Shown piece after piece: positions 41,713-52,442 of a DNA stretch of 64,000 bases. Each line of letters opens with the position of its first letter. Positions within the stretch are counted from its first letter, which is position 1. Source of the stretch: Sulfolobus sp. E5-1-F (GTDB lineage Archaea; Thermoproteota; Thermoprotei_A; Sulfolobales; Sulfolobaceae); contig NZ_CP045687.1 of assembly GCF_009601705.1 (NCBI RefSeq), forward strand, positions 1,400,001 to 1,464,000, read 5' to 3'. The notes below the pieces were generated by a model. That model did not search any database, had not been told where the DNA came from, and was given only the letters and a program-made list of their open reading frames with translations. The position numbers and the translations under genes were made by a program.

Positions 41713-44511
41713 ATGCTAGATCATCTGGACCAGCGATTAAGAAAGCTAATAGAGGAAAAAAATTGGATTAAGCTAACTAAAGTACAAGAGATGTCCTATG
41801 AACCAATTAGTAATGGATACAATACACTCATCATTGCACCTACTGGTTATGGGAAGACTGAAGCAGCAATGTTTCCGATATTAAATAGGATGTTAAAAGA
41901 AGATGTTAAGCCTGTTACTGTAATTTATATTACACCTTTGAAAGCACTAATTAATGATCTTCTTTATAGAATAGACTGGTGGGCTTCTAGACTAGGTTTT
42001 TTAGTTAACAGAAAACATGGAGAAGTTCCTCAAAAGGAAAAGAACTTACGATTAAAGAAAATACCTCACATAATTGTTACTACACCTGAAGGATTAGAAA
42101 TAGATTTAGACTGGGCTAGTAGATTTAGAGAGCATTATAAAAACGTTAAATGGGTCATAGTTGACGAGATCCATGAGTTAATAAACTCGAAGCGAGGAAC
42201 TCAATTATCAATACTACTTGAAAGATTAAAGCACTTCATTGGTTACGACTTTCAACGAATTGGCTTATCGGCTACAGTAAGTGATGAGAAAAAAGTAGCT
42301 CAATTTCTCTTCGGATCTTCTGAAAGAAAGATGAAGATAATAAGATTAAATGATACGAGAAATTTCGAAATAAAAATAAATAAGATTGACAATAATAATT
42401 TTGCTTTGTGGAGGAATGCTGCAGAAAAAATAAACCAACTAATAGAAAAACCTACATTAGTCTTTACGAATTCTAGGTTTTCTACTGAAAGACTTCATGA
42501 AGAATTAGAGAAATTAGGAAATAGAGAGATCTATGTACATCATTCGTCAGTTTCTAGAGACCTTAAGAACTTAGCTGAAGGAGAATTAAGAAATGGAAAT
42601 GCCAAAGCGGTAGTATGCACTAAGACCCTAGAACTAGGAATTCACGTAGGAGATATAAAGAAAGTAATAATGCTTAGACCACCAACTTCAGTATCCTCAT
42701 TTCTCCAGAGGCTAGGTAGAAGTGGACACATAGTCCATGGAGTTCCTAAGGGAGAAATCATATGCTTCTATGATTTTGACGTATTAGAGTCATTAGCACT
42801 ATATCTTTCGGCAAAAGATGGAAAAATGGAAAAGCCTTTCATAGATGATGGGCTAGATGTTGTTGCAAGAGAAATAGTAGGTATGATATTGCAAAATCAA
42901 AAAATAGACATAAAAGAGGCTTTTGATATTATTCGAGGAACTTATATTTATAGGAATCTAGAATTGTCAAAGCTAATGGATTTAATACAATATTTAGTAA
43001 AGAATAATATAATAAAGATTGAAGAGAACTACTTGAAATTAGGACAAGGGTTCTTTAAGATATGGAGGTTCAACAGAGATGCTAGGAGCAGCTGGGGAAA
43101 AGACTTCTCAGAGTTCTTTTCACTGATTAACAACGATGAAACATTTACCTTAAAACATAATGGTGTAACCGTAGGTGAGATAGACGCAGTTTACGTATAT
43201 AAGCATGTGAGAGCAAATGATGTAATAAGGATAAGTGGGAAGTTCTGGAAAGTATTGCGTATAAATACTCATAAGAATACGATAGATGTTACTCCAGCAA
43301 ATGAGGGTGAAGGTGAGATACCAATATGGAAAGGAGAAAATACATCTAAATCTCCATTAATAGTAGATTATATCAAAAAAATTATAGAAAATTTCAACGA
43401 ATATTATCTTACAATGAACGAGATAATGGATAAAAGTTCGAAGGAAAGTATAATTAAGATATTTGAAGAGTATAGAAAGTTAGGACTAAAAATACCCTCT
43501 GGAGATATAATACTAGTGGAAAATAAGGAGGATGAATGGCTTTACACTGTATTAATTGATGAGAGAATTTCAAATACTTTATCCCATATATTACTTTATC
43601 TAGTGACTAAAAAATATACGCTAAACGCTTCTAGTAGAAGTTCAATATATGGCTTTTCAATAAAGGGGACTCCAGTAGATTTATTCAAAGATATCATAAA
43701 TATGGATCACAGAAAAATCGTAAAAACCATATTGAGATCCATATTGAGATCACCTCTTTATATAGCAACACTTAAGGAGATCCAACCAAGTTTTGGTAAG
43801 ATATCAAAAATTAACCCAAAAGAAGATAAATTCTTAATAAAAGAAGCACTAAGGCAGACAATAAAAAGATACTTTAGCATAAAGAAAACATTAGAATTTA
43901 TCAGCAAAGTTAAAGAAGGTAAAATAAAAATGATATATACTGAAAACGCAGGATTGTTGAGAGAAGCGATATTCGCTCATGCACAGATTAGACCTTGGCT
44001 GTCTGATCTAAATCTAACCATATATCAAGCGCTAAAAGGTGGCGCGTATACAGTTAATGAGCTATCGGAGATTTTAGGAATCTCAGCTAAAAGTCTTGAA
44101 AATAAGTTAAAACAGCTTAGAAGAAATAATAATAAATATAAAGTAACGTCATTCGTAGATGTAGATAGTAGGGAAATTAGATGGTGTTTGTACGAAGATT
44201 TCATTGATATCGTTAAATCTGAAGAATATTATTCCTCATTCTCACCTTTAAATAATAATGAGATATTTGCAGTTAGCCTTAAGTCAGGGGATAACCAAGT
44301 AGAAATCTTATTTAAACCGTTTGATTTAAGTAATAATCCAGAAGAGATATTAAGGAAAATTCCATTTAATAATATAGAGGAGGCTAAAGTTAGAGAAGCT
44401 ATAGATACTTCCTATCAATTTCTACAAAAATATTACCATGTAGGTAAAGACATTATAATATACTTACTGCTAAATGCTGTTGCTTACTTGCAAAGCTTAA
44501 AATACTCCTAA
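41713..44511 (+). CDS. Lhr-type superfamily 2 helicase
   Basis: This 932-residue DNA/RNA helicase of the Lhr family shows motif I IAPTGYGKTEAAMFPIL, motif Ia YITPLKALINDLL, motif II VIVDEIHEL, motif III RIGLSATVS and motif VI RLGRSGHIVHG. A long C-terminal part (about 400-930) with a winged helix near LSEILGISAKSLENKL matches the Lhr-core layout in outline. These enzymes unwind branched or RNA-DNA structures in repair. It is divergent from a zinc protein and followed by a candidate guide RNA and Alba2. Confidence 0.92.
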   Translation: MLDHLDQRLRKLIEEKNWIKLTKVQEMSYEPISNGYNTLIIAPTGYGKTEAAMFPILNRMLKEDVKPVTVIYITPLKALINDLLYRIDWWASRLGFLVNRKHGEVPQKEKNLRLKKIPHIIVTTPEGLEIDLDWASRFREHYKNVKWVIVDEIHELINSKRGTQLSILLERLKHFIGYDFQRIGLSATVSDEKKVAQFLFGSSERKMKIIRLNDTRNFEIKINKIDNNNFALWRNAAEKINQLIEKPTLVFTNSRFSTERLHEELEKLGNREIYVHHSSVSRDLKNLAEGELRNGNAKAVVCTKTLELGIHVGDIKKVIMLRPPTSVSSFLQRLGRSGHIVHGVPKGEIICFYDFDVLESLALYLSAKDGKMEKPFIDDGLDVVAREIVGMILQNQKIDIKEAFDIIRGTYIYRNLELSKLMDLIQYLVKNNIIKIEENYLKLGQGFFKIWRFNRDARSSWGKDFSEFFSLINNDETFTLKHNGVTVGEIDAVYVYKHVRANDVIRISGKFWKVLRINTHKNTIDVTPANEGEGEIPIWKGENTSKSPLIVDYIKKIIENFNEYYLTMNEIMDKSSKESIIKIFEEYRKLGLKIPSGDIILVENKEDEWLYTVLIDERISNTLSHILLYLVTKKYTLNASSRSSIYGFSIKGTPVDLFKDIINMDHRKIVKTILRSILRSPLYIATLKEIQPSFGKISKINPKEDKFLIKEALRQTIKRYFSIKKTLEFISKVKEGKIKMIYTENAGLLREAIFAHAQIRPWLSDLNLTIYQALKGGAYTVNELSEILGISAKSLENKLKQLRRNNNKYKVTSFVDVDSREIRWCLYEDFIDIVKSEEYYSSFSPLNNNEIFAVSLKSGDNQVEILFKPFDLSNNPEEILRKIPFNNIEEAKVREAIDTSYQFLQKYYHVGKDIIIYLLLNAVAYLQSLKYS

Positions 44512-44529
44512 ATAATAATTATCTTATAC

Positions 44530-44577
44530 GTGATGATGCCCTTCAATTTGATTGATGATAAGGGCCCGTGTTACTGA
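44530..44577 (+). ncRNA. Candidate C/D-box guide RNA between helicase and Alba2
   Basis: A perfect C box GTGATGA (44530-44536) is followed by an 11-nt guide, a D'-like TTGA (44548-44551), a C'-like TTGATGA (44552-44558), a 15-nt stretch and a perfect D box CTGA (44574-44577). It is locally GC-rich, with a TATA-like stretch just before it. A caution is that the two guide parts, GCCCTT and AAGGGC, can pair with each other, so it might instead be a hairpin-forming transcript end or another RNA. Confidence 0.45.
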
Positions 44578-44623
44578 ACATTAGATTTATTTTTGCATAT
44601 CCACTTATGACTCGTGAGAGAAG

Positions 44624-44893
44624 ATGACAGAAAAATTAAATGAGATAGTAGTTAGAAAAACAAAAAATGTAGAAGATCATGTTTTAGATGTAATAGTTCT
44701 ATTTAATCAAGGAATAGATGAAGTAATATTAAAAGGGATAGGAAGAGAAATTTCTAAAGCGGTAGACGTTTACAATTCATTAAAGGATAGATTAGGAGAT
44801 GGCGTACAATTGGTAAATGTACAAACTGGAAGTGAGGTTAGGGATAGAAGGCGTATATCATACATTTTGCTCAGACTTAAGAGGGTTTACTAA
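44624..44893 (+). CDS. alba2: Alba-family chromatin protein Alba2 (Sso10b2-like)
   Basis: Alba2 is an 89-residue paralogue of Alba that forms heterodimers with Alba1 and changes how DNA is packed. The sequence [22 protein letters not shown], cited here by its start [10 protein letters not shown], and [20 protein letters not shown] show the Alba fold. It lacks the conserved KK pair of Alba1 that is acetylated. Its 3' end overlaps the convergent reverse gyrase gene by 36 bp. Alba1 lies on the far side of that gene, 3.6 kb away. Confidence 0.95.
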   Translation: MTEKLNEIVVRKTKNVEDHVLDVIVLFNQGIDEVILKGIGREISKAVDVYNSLKDRLGDGVQLVNVQTGSEVRDRRRISYILLRLKRVY

Positions 44894-47800
44894 AGTAGAT
44901 ATCTCACCAAATATTTCTAATAACACTGTAGATGCACTTAACTTGCTTAGCGCAATATCATCCAGTTTACTCATCAATTTCGCTGTTGTACCTTCAGATA
45001 CCAGATCGTGGAATTTGGAACTTAGAAACTGATACACTGAGATACCACGATTTGTTGCTATTAGATATGACTTTCTTTTGCTACTTACTATATACCCATG
45101 CCTCACTAGATTTTCTATAGTTTTTGCATATGTACTGGGTCTTCCAATCCCTTTTGATTTCATTAACGATATTACGTCGGAGTAACTTAGCAATTGCTCG
45201 CTTGATCCCTTCCCAGTGCTAACTTTAGGTTGAACCTCTCCTAAAGGTAAATTATATATCTTGAGTGGATACACCTTAATAAACCCACCTTCAGCATTAC
45301 TTAATAATTCTATATTGACATTATCGTCCTTGCTTAGCTTTATCAAATATTTACTCTTAGTACCCACTGCATGAGACATCTGACTCGCCATAAATCGCCT
45401 AAAGATTAAGTCGTAAATTGAGAAGTGCAATTTGCTAAACCTTATTGGATATTTATAAGGATTCTCCTCAATTTCTTGAATTAGTTCATTAACGTCTATA
45501 GCTCTAGTTGGTCTTATTGCCTCATGAGCACCTTCTTCTGACGATTCCCACGATCTGGGAACAAAATCCTTAAGTAGACCTTGCTTTTGAAGGTACTCCT
45601 TAGCTATTTCTATTCCTACAGAGGAAATGTGAGTACTATCAGTTCTATGATATGTTATTAGGCCAGCCTCAAATAGATCCTGAGCAATCTTCATTACAAG
45701 ATTAGCTGGTAGTTTGTATCTCATATTAGCCTCAATAAGTAGAGTATCTGTAGTAAAAGGAGGTAAAGGAGACAGCAATATTTTTTCGTCAGAGATTTTT
45801 TCAATCTTAACAAGTTTTAAGTTATTTACATACTCCTCCATTTTCTTTCTCTCGCTAAAATACTTTTTAATGGAGTACCCTGCAATGTCAATATAGACCA
45901 CATAACCCATTGTACTCTTATACTTCATCGTTCTGTCCACTATCCAACCTAAAACCGGAGTTTGTACCCTACCCGCACCATGATTATAACCATTAAACTT
46001 CGTTTTTAGCAAGTTACTTAGCGTGAAACCAATCCACCTATCTTCTATCCTTCTAACTATCTGACTCATTACTAGATTAGTATTAATTTTCATAGGATTC
46101 CTCAGTGCCTCGAGTATCGCCCTCTTAGTAATCTCATGGTATACTATTCTGTACACATTGGAGTTATATGGAGACAAAAATGAAGCTAAGTCATATGCTA
46201 TTTTCTCACCTTCAGTGTCTGGATCAGACGCTATGAACACTTTATCCACTGACAACGATAGCTCTCTGAGTAAGTTAACCGTAGTCCCAGATGTTTGAAC
46301 ATTTGTAGAGCCACAGTAGGGACATATATCTGAAGTACCAGAAAATGTCTTATTACAATCTAGGCACTTCTTTACTAAGTCGTAGAATGGCCTTATAGTC
46401 CCATTATCCTCTACCTTTACCCCATAATATCCTATGTCCTCTAAGGTTAGATCAACAATATGACCTTTTGAGGCTACTACATCTAGCACATATATTTGAT
46501 TGCCATCTACTATAATAGTTTCGTATACTGGTACTCTATTTATCACCCTAACCGAAGGTCTGCTAAACATTTTAGCTATAGTCTTTGCTTTTGTTGGAGA
46601 TTCTACTATGAATAAACCAGTTGATATATTAAAATGTGCTCTATTTCCCTCTTCTTTTCTGGATTCTTCCAATTTAGTTTTTATTTCATGCAAATTTAGA
46701 CTGGATAATGAAGTAAAATTAGTGTTAGGAAACAATTTCTGCATCTTCTTTTTCAATATTTCAAAGATGTATTTATCATCTACTAGAATTATTGACAACC
46801 CAAGAGTTAATCCTCCATTGTAAAGTCTGCTTGCCCTTCCAGATCCTTGCAAATATGTTATCATATCTGGGTACATAATATAGTAATTTGTATTTTGCTT
46901 GGTAATCACAAAATTATCTGAAATTAAAGTCTCCTCTCCTATCTCCTTTAACTTATCTTTAACTAGGGAGATATAGTACAGTAATTCTTGTCTTAGTTGT
47001 TCTAGTTTTGGATAGTTTATGATCTCCCCTTTTATTATAGAGAACTTTAACAACTGAGCCTCAGAAGGATTCAGTAGTAAAATCTTATTTTGTAATTCCG
47101 AGAAATCAATCCCAATCATTTTGCCTACTCTTAGTAAAGTAAATGGATTAGATAACGCATCAAATAGCTTAGCCTTTATTTTTGGGACTCCATAGTATAT
47201 TACGTATTTTAATCTTTTAGGTTCATCAATCCCTCTAACAGCAACACCATAGTAAGATGCAGAACCTATTAGAATATCTACTTTACCCTCAGAAAAATCA
47301 TCAAGGAATTTTCTTCCACTAATCGCTAACTTAGCATTAAAACCTAAATCCTCAACATATTTCCTTATTTCATTTAATCCAGATCTCCCATATTCTTTCG
47401 AGACCAGAATCAATCCACCACTTCCCAGCTCCTTAACTATTGAAAGATCTAAATTATCAGTGTAAGTGTCAATGATATTCCTAACGTATAACTGAATAGA
47501 AGATGGTTCAAAACCAGTTAGTAATCTTAAAGCCTTTTGCTTAATACCTTTAGGTCGTATTGTTGCGCTAGCTATAACTAGTTGGGAAATTTTATCCTTA
47601 AATTCGGCTAACTTGAGCTCCAATTCCCTAATTTTCTCTTTAATTTCTTCCGTGTATTCATTGGAGAAATAGTATTTATTTCTTAGTCTAATCAGTTGAA
47701 TTGCGCTTTCATAGACATCCTTTGGTATCCCTAACAAGCTAACCAATCTATCAGTAGTTTTACCACTTTTGATTACGGCATCTGCGTCGTCTATTGCTAC

Positions 47801-48358
47801 AAAATTTGGCTTAAAACTTGTTATTGAATCCGCGTTCTTATTTAAGTAACTTATTGTTATTACGCTCACTTTCCTTTGATCAACTTTTCCACAAGATACT
47901 TGAGCACCTAATTTTTCTAGTCTTTTACAAACTTGTTCCATTAAGGACTTTGTAGGAACAATATATACTACGTCTTGACCGATAAATACGGAATATGTCA
48001 TCAATGTGGTTGTCTTTCCTAATCCAGTAGGAGCTGACATAGTGAAGCTCTGATTACTTACGAGCCTTCTTAACCACAGTTTTTGGAGTGACCAAGGTTC
48101 ATATCCAGTTTTATCTTTAAAATATTTAAACACAGTTTCAAATGTTGTAACGTTATAATATAAATTCCAATAATTTTTAATCTTATCATTATCGAGTAGG
48201 ATATTGTATATTGCCTTTACTTTTGAAGTATGATCTACACCATCTATTTCAGTAATATACGGTAAACAAGTCTCGCATGGTAAACCATTTAGTAATCTGT
48301 CACCAGAAATATCCCCACCACAATTAGGGCAGGAATTTTTATACATTACATTAATCAT
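44858..48358 (-). CDS. topR2: Reverse gyrase (TopR2-type)
   Basis: Reverse gyrase introduces positive supercoils with ATP and is the hallmark of hyperthermophiles. The 1166-residue protein has an N-terminal zinc finger (SCPNCGG and PCETCLP), the helicase-like half with [13 protein letters not shown] and AIDDADAV, and a topoisomerase IA half. The latter starts with the TOPRIM segment [13 protein letters not shown], a second zinc finger CLDCNKTF and CPYCGSTN, and has the active Tyr in [14 protein letters not shown]. Sulfolobus has two such enzymes; the position beside alba genes fits the TopR2 locus of S. solfataricus (from memory). Confidence 0.95.
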   Translation of the reverse strand: MINVMYKNSCPNCGGDISGDRLLNGLPCETCLPYITEIDGVDHTSKVKAIYNILLDNDKIKNYWNLYYNVTTFETVFKYFKDKTGYEPWSLQKLWLRRLVSNQSFTMSAPTGLGKTTTLMTYSVFIGQDVVYIVPTKSLMEQVCKRLEKLGAQVSCGKVDQRKVSVITISYLNKNADSITSFKPNFVAIDDADAVIKSGKTTDRLVSLLGIPKDVYESAIQLIRLRNKYYFSNEYTEEIKEKIRELELKLAEFKDKISQLVIASATIRPKGIKQKALRLLTGFEPSSIQLYVRNIIDTYTDNLDLSIVKELGSGGLILVSKEYGRSGLNEIRKYVEDLGFNAKLAISGRKFLDDFSEGKVDILIGSASYYGVAVRGIDEPKRLKYVIYYGVPKIKAKLFDALSNPFTLLRVGKMIGIDFSELQNKILLLNPSEAQLLKFSIIKGEIINYPKLEQLRQELLYYISLVKDKLKEIGEETLISDNFVITKQNTNYYIMYPDMITYLQGSGRASRLYNGGLTLGLSIILVDDKYIFEILKKKMQKLFPNTNFTSLSSLNLHEIKTKLEESRKEEGNRAHFNISTGLFIVESPTKAKTIAKMFSRPSVRVINRVPVYETIIVDGNQIYVLDVVASKGHIVDLTLEDIGYYGVKVEDNGTIRPFYDLVKKCLDCNKTFSGTSDICPYCGSTNVQTSGTTVNLLRELSLSVDKVFIASDPDTEGEKIAYDLASFLSPYNSNVYRIVYHEITKRAILEALRNPMKINTNLVMSQIVRRIEDRWIGFTLSNLLKTKFNGYNHGAGRVQTPVLGWIVDRTMKYKSTMGYVVYIDIAGYSIKKYFSERKKMEEYVNNLKLVKIEKISDEKILLSPLPPFTTDTLLIEANMRYKLPANLVMKIAQDLFEAGLITYHRTDSTHISSVGIEIAKEYLQKQGLLKDFVPRSWESSEEGAHEAIRPTRAIDVNELIQEIEENPYKYPIRFSKLHFSIYDLIFRRFMASQMSHAVGTKSKYLIKLSKDDNVNIELLSNAEGGFIKVYPLKIYNLPLGEVQPKVSTGKGSSEQLLSYSDVISLMKSKGIGRPSTYAKTIENLVRHGYIVSSKRKSYLIATNRGISVYQFLSSKFHDLVSEGTTAKLMSKLDDIALSKLSASTVLLEIFGEISTLVNPLKSEQNV

Positions 48359-48477
48359 AGCTAGAAAAAACTTTATGATGGTAAGATCTTTTAAAAGAGT
48401 TATCGAAGTGTTACTCTATTCGGTTAACTTTTTTAGCTTTATATGAATGTCTATTTGAGATTAAAAAGGTGGAAAAG

Positions 48478-48771
48478 ATGAGCAGCGGAACCCCAACTCC
48501 AAGTAACGTAGTCTTAATAGGAAAGAAACCAGTAATGAACTATGTTTTAGCAGCATTAACTCTGCTAAATCAAGGAGTAAGCGAAATTGTAATCAAAGCT
48601 AGAGGAAGAGCTATTAGCAAAGCTGTAGACACAGTAGAAATAGTAAGGAACAGATTCTTACCAGACAAGATAGAGATTAAGGAAATCAGGGTAGGAAGTC
48701 AAGTAGTAACAAGCCAAGACGGAAGACAATCAAGAGTTTCAACAATAGAGATCGCTATAAGGAAAAAGTAA
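48478..48771 (+). CDS. alba1: Alba1 chromatin protein (Sso10b1)
   Basis: Alba1 is the main 97-residue DNA- and RNA-binding chromatin protein of Sulfolobus. The sequence [20 protein letters not shown] has the acetylatable Lys16 and contact Lys17, followed by [24 protein letters not shown] three codons upstream is possible but ATG 48478 gives the known N-terminus. TATA-like GCTTTATATG lies about 35-40 bp upstream. It is divergent from topR2 (119 bp between starts), and both may be regulated from one region. Confidence 0.97.
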
Positions 48772-48780
48772 GTGTCTTAG

Positions 48781-48801
48781 TTTTTTAGACTTTTCTTTTA
48801 T
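48781..48801 (+). terminator. T-rich stretch after alba1
   Basis: TTTTTTAGACTTTTCTTTTA lies about 10 bp after the alba1 stop. Runs of T like this end transcription in archaea without a hairpin. Placement and composition fit; no experiment is implied. Confidence 0.45.
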
Positions 48802-48852
48802 TATGCGCTACTTTTAATAGGGAGCTTAACATAAAATATTCTTGCGATATAA

Positions 48853-49173
48853 ATGAGTCAGCCTACAATTAAAGTTGAATTTGAGGGAAAGGCAAAAATA
48901 GGGGAAATGATGGGCAATTTTAAAGCTATACAATTAAGGCCAGAAGATTTCTCCAGTCCATTAGCATTGCAAATGGCACTCTCTAGAATATACTCTGAGT
49001 TGATGAACATGATGAATCAAAGGCAAGAGCTCCACTATGTTGCTGATGTAAAATTTACAGACTCTATGGGAAACCCAGTAAGCGTAGGAGTAGATTTTGG
49101 AGACAAAATACCACCATTAAGCAAGAAAGAAGTAAAAGTAAAGATAACTATTGAATTCTATGACGAAGAGTAG
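48853..49173 (+). CDS. Conserved small acidic protein of unknown function
   Basis: This 106-residue protein is predicted to alternate beta strands (TIKVEFEGKAKIGEM, YVADVKFTDSMGNPVS, KKEVKVKITIEFYDEE) with one central helix (FSSPLALQMALSRIYSELMN). No motif is recognised. A possible start lies 80 bp after alba1 with TATA-like ACATAAAATATT upstream, so it is probably a separate unit. Its C-terminus overlaps the convergent winged-helix gene by 26 bp. It may be a Sulfolobales-specific DNA- or RNA-linked protein given the neighbourhood, but that is only inference. Confidence 0.75.
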   Translation: MSQPTIKVEFEGKAKIGEMMGNFKAIQLRPEDFSSPLALQMALSRIYSELMNMMNQRQELHYVADVKFTDSMGNPVSVGVDFGDKIPPLSKKEVKVKITIEFYDEE

Positions 49174-49426
49174 CTCTTCTTTCCAAATAAGGTTTTGCCA
49201 AGAAAGAAAGAACAAAGTCGTCAAAGGGATTAAGCCTATATTCAACATTATTTACTTTAGTTATTAGTCCTATTTTAGACATATAGCTTATACTATTGTA
49301 TGCAACTTTTTTAGAAAAATAGGGCCCTAAAACACAAAAAGCATCACCTATATTAAATTTCTCATATCTAAATTTCTTGTAAAGAAGAAAATATATTATT
49401 ACCTCCCTCTTTTTAAGCCATCTCAT
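49148..49426 (-). CDS. Winged-helix-like small protein
   Basis: This protein of about 92 residues starts MRWLKKREVIIYFLLYKKF and has FSKKVAYNSISYMSKIGLIT followed by a strand-turn-strand segment KVNNVEYRLNPFDD, the outline of a winged helix. A start two codons upstream (49432) is also possible. It overlaps the previous gene tail to tail. The basic C-terminus (ERRATLRHRIQ) supports nucleic-acid binding. It is probably a small transcription regulator; the target is unknown. Confidence 0.6.
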   Translation of the reverse strand: MRWLKKREVIIYFLLYKKFRYEKFNIGDAFCVLGPYFSKKVAYNSISYMSKIGLITKVNNVEYRLNPFDDFVLSFLAKPYLERRATLRHRIQ

Positions 49427-49526
49427 ATTCATCAGCCTGGTTATTCATCAACTATTCAGCCCTTACAAGTCCATACATCATTAATTACTTTTTATATTTA
49501 TAGTATACCTCTTTATATTGCTTAAT

Positions 49527-50033
49527 ATGCCTTACGTAGATGTTGGCAATAAAATATGTAGACCTAATGAAGTAAAGGAAATAGAAGAAGGAGATATAAT
49601 AGTAGTATATCCAGTTACTCTAAACTTAAATGGAAAAATGATAACTTTCCCCCCGCTTTCATTAATCAGCAAGAGGTGCCCAAACGAGATTAAAAATTTG
49701 AGCTGGATAGAAGGTATAATATTAAATCAAGAAATTTTTCATAACGTGACTTTTCTCAAATGTGAAAACTATATTGAAGGAGAAATAGAAATTTTAGAAC
49801 CTGCTCTTCTTACAGCTTTCACTTTTAAACATATGATTGGAGGTAAAATAAAAGGATACATAAGCAAGCTTATTAAAGGTATACCTCTAATAAAAGTAAA
49901 TAATCAACCAATAATAAGCATAGATAATGGAAAAGTTAACGTTGGACTCTGTTTTTTAGATAAGAGAGATATTCTAGTAAGATTACTGGCATATTCTGTA
50001 TTTTACTACATAAATCCATCCTTATCGATCTAA
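49527..50033 (+). CDS. Conserved protein of unknown function
   Basis: This 168-residue protein has mostly beta-strand character, with segments such as EGDIIVVYPVTLNLNG, FPPLSLISKRCP and AFTFKHMIGGKIKGYISK. I recognise no family. A TTG three codons upstream is less likely than ATG 49527, which is followed by a conserved-looking PYVDVGNKI. It sits alone between two minus-strand genes, 14 bp from the stop of the XPB-like helicase. Function cannot be inferred. Confidence 0.65.
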   Translation: MPYVDVGNKICRPNEVKEIEEGDIIVVYPVTLNLNGKMITFPPLSLISKRCPNEIKNLSWIEGIILNQEIFHNVTFLKCENYIEGEIEILEPALLTAFTFKHMIGGKIKGYISKLIKGIPLIKVNNQPIISIDNGKVNVGLCFLDKRDILVRLLAYSVFYYINPSLSI

Positions 50034-50047
50034 GAACTAAGCTTATC

Positions 50048-51703
50048 CTAATCTTTATCTAAGTTTTCAAAGGATGGATAAGACATCCCCTCAAATGTGA
50101 AAATATCCATTTCTTTTCTCTTTTTAGCCTGATACTCCTCTGGAGTACCACTTACGACTATTTCATAAAGCTTTGCTTGTTTGCCATTATAAGGCCTCAT
50201 AATCCTACCTAATCTTTGAATAAATTGCCTTCTAGAACTTGTTCCAGTTACAATAATTCCTACATTAGCATCCGGAATATCGATTCCCTCATCTCCCACA
50301 GTAGTCAAAACAAGAATTCCTGCACTCATAGTTTTAAAGGTCATTAAAATTCTCTTCCTCTCCTCTTTAGACATCTTACCTGTTAAAATTAAGCAATTAT
50401 ACCTTTTTGCTATTTCTTCGGCTTGGTCAACATACTGCGTAAATACTAGAATTTTTCCTTTTTCGGATTTAAGTATCTCGTCCAATGCTCTCATTTTCTC
50501 TGAAGCAAAATTCACTATTTTTCTCATTTCATTATAAACCTTCATGGCTTCAATAGCACTTTCATCACCTTTCTTTACTAGTTCAATTAACTCACTTACC
50601 TTTCTGCCTTTAGATAGTGTCTTAAACTTATTTAATAGTTCATTGTATCGCTTTCTCTCTTCTAAGGTTAGTCTTACTTTTTTCTGAATTATCTCATAGG
50701 AGGCTAGATAACCTAACTTAGCTAGTTCAGTGACTGATTTATAATATACTATTCCACCTATAAGACTAAATAACTCATTGTGTTTGTTATCTTCTCTATG
50801 AGGAGTTGCCGAAAGACCCATTCTATAAGGAGCTATTAAACCTTCTGCTATTGCTTTAAATTTATCTGCAGGTAAATGATGAACCTCGTCAACTATTAGC
50901 AGGTAAAATTTGTCAAATAGTTGTGGAAGATGCCTATACGCCGTATGATAAGTAGTTATGGTTATTGGCCTTATTCTCTTTTCCTCTGAGTAATAAAATC
51001 CAATGTCAGGCCTTTTTGAGGTAAACCTTAGTATAGCCTCTTTCCATTGTAACATTTGCTCTTTGGTAAAGGTTACAATGAGAGTAGGCTTTCTGATCAC
51101 ATCTATACCTTTTATTCCAACTATCGTCTTTCCAGCTCCTGTCGGCAGTGCTATAACTCCCCTATTTCCATTCTTAATCCAATTTTCTATGGCCTCTCTC
51201 TGATATTCCCTTAATTGTCCATTGAATTCAAACTCAAACTCTTTGAATGAAAGGTTTAATTCCTTGACCTCTAATCCATTTTCTCTCAATTTTTGCAATA
51301 GATTAAAATAATCCATCGGACGTATTATAAATCTTCTATTTTGCTTATCATATTTAATTTTGAGCTTATATTCTCCATTCTCATTTCTTTCATTAATTTT
51401 CTCTAGAACGTCCGCAAGATAAGTATATGGTTTCATAATTAGTTTGCCACCATCTATTTCAAAGGAACAATCTAAGAGGTTTTCCTTTAATCTTGTAACA
51501 TCCTCTTGAGAAAGCTTCACGTCATAATCCTCTAAGATTTCTATTATCTCGCTAGGTTTTACTCCATTTCTTCTAGCTCTTTCCAGATCAATTACAAACT
51601 GAGATCCGTTAGTATCTCTTCCCAAATATCTCGAGAACAATAATAATCTCTTAAAATCATCTTCATCCAACCACTGTTTGATATAGAAAGTCCTCAAGGA
51701 CAT
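50048..51703 (-). CDS. xpb: XPB-like superfamily 2 helicase
   Basis: This 551-residue archaeal XPB has an N-terminal damage-recognition-like domain, motif [16 protein letters not shown], motif [16 protein letters not shown], motif [14 protein letters not shown] and motif [14 protein letters not shown] opens DNA in repair and in eukaryotic TFIIH; in archaea, roles in nucleotide excision repair and damage response are discussed. Sulfolobus has two XPB genes; this one is not next to the Bax1 nuclease and is likely the XPB1 type (memory). It overlaps the small gene upstream by 41 bp. Confidence 0.93.
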   Translation of the reverse strand: MSLRTFYIKQWLDEDDFKRLLLFSRYLGRDTNGSQFVIDLERARRNGVKPSEIIEILEDYDVKLSQEDVTRLKENLLDCSFEIDGGKLIMKPYTYLADVLEKINERNENGEYKLKIKYDKQNRRFIIRPMDYFNLLQKLRENGLEVKELNLSFKEFEFEFNGQLREYQREAIENWIKNGNRGVIALPTGAGKTIVGIKGIDVIRKPTLIVTFTKEQMLQWKEAILRFTSKRPDIGFYYSEEKRIRPITITTYHTAYRHLPQLFDKFYLLIVDEVHHLPADKFKAIAEGLIAPYRMGLSATPHREDNKHNELFSLIGGIVYYKSVTELAKLGYLASYEIIQKKVRLTLEERKRYNELLNKFKTLSKGRKVSELIELVKKGDESAIEAMKVYNEMRKIVNFASEKMRALDEILKSEKGKILVFTQYVDQAEEIAKRYNCLILTGKMSKEERKRILMTFKTMSAGILVLTTVGDEGIDIPDANVGIIVTGTSSRRQFIQRLGRIMRPYNGKQAKLYEIVVSGTPEEYQAKKRKEMDIFTFEGMSYPSFENLDKD

Positions 51704-52034
51704 TTTTAATCACTTCAACATATATAACCTTTAAATTAGAACCAAGAATATTTATAAGTTCCGAAATATCCCCTACATCATAAATAAAGTATTTATCTCC
51801 ATTAAAATTCGAGAAAACCCCTATCGAAGGCAAATTATATTTTGACTTGCTCATTAAAAGCAACTTATATATATCATTTAAAAATGGATTTACGTATAAA
51901 ATTAAACCATCTCCATTATCTAAAGTGATCCCTATAAAGTTCTTGCCTAAGGTTTCCGCTTCAGAGAAACCATATTGTAATGCTTCTTCCAATCCAATCC
52001 ATGGTAAATTTGTAATTAATTCCTCTACTTTCAC
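51663..52034 (-). CDS. Small protein coupled to XPB-like helicase
   Basis: This 123-residue protein has an alternating alpha/beta pattern, with [39 protein letters not shown] and [17 protein letters not shown]. It resembles a small regulatory fold, but no family is recognised. Its end runs 41 bp into the XPB-like gene in another frame, so both are made from one message. It is too short and dissimilar to be the Bax1 nuclease that accompanies other archaeal XPBs. It may be an accessory subunit. Confidence 0.7.
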   Translation of the reverse strand: MKVEELITNLPWIGLEEALQYGFSEAETLGKNFIGITLDNGDGLILYVNPFLNDIYKLLLMSKSKYNLPSIGVFSNFNGDKYFIYDVGDISELINILGSNLKVIYVEVIKNVLEDFLYQTVVG

Positions 52035-52144
52035 AACTATTATGATAGGAAAAGCTGGGTTTAAAATGTATCGTGACCATTAGATTTAATTTAGGAAGAT
52101 TTTTGCTGAATGAAAATATAAACTAGTTCTCTGAAATGTTATCA

Positions 52145-52438
52145 ATGAAAATAGAGGTCAATGAGAATTTAATTAAACATTTAGAAAACTTATCTTTAAT
52201 TCAATTAAGTAGTAATGAGGAGAAAATGTTGGAAAATGATATAGCAAATATCATAAAATTCTTTGAGAAGATAAACGAGCTTGATTTAAGTAATGTAGAA
52301 CCGCTATTTCATCCTCTCCCGCAAGGGAGACTAAGAAAAGACACTCCAAGAGATCCATTAGATAGGGAAAATGCACTCAAAAACGTAAAAAGAAAAGAAA
52401 ACGGATATATAATAGGACCTAGAACTTACGGTGAATAA
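52145..52438 (+). CDS. gatC: Asp/Glu-tRNA amidotransferase subunit C
   Basis: GatC stabilises the GatA-GatB complex that amidates mischarged Asp-tRNA(Asn) or Glu-tRNA(Gln). The 97-residue protein shows the helical start [20 protein letters not shown] and the tail with [18 protein letters not shown] and [11 protein letters not shown], the usual C-terminal motif. ATG 52145 is preferred over the ATG three codons before. It is followed directly by gatA; gatB is not in this window. Confidence 0.92.
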   Translation: MKIEVNENLIKHLENLSLIQLSSNEEKMLENDIANIIKFFEKINELDLSNVEPLFHPLPQGRLRKDTPRDPLDRENALKNVKRKENGYIIGPRTYGE

Positions 52439-52442
52439 TATC

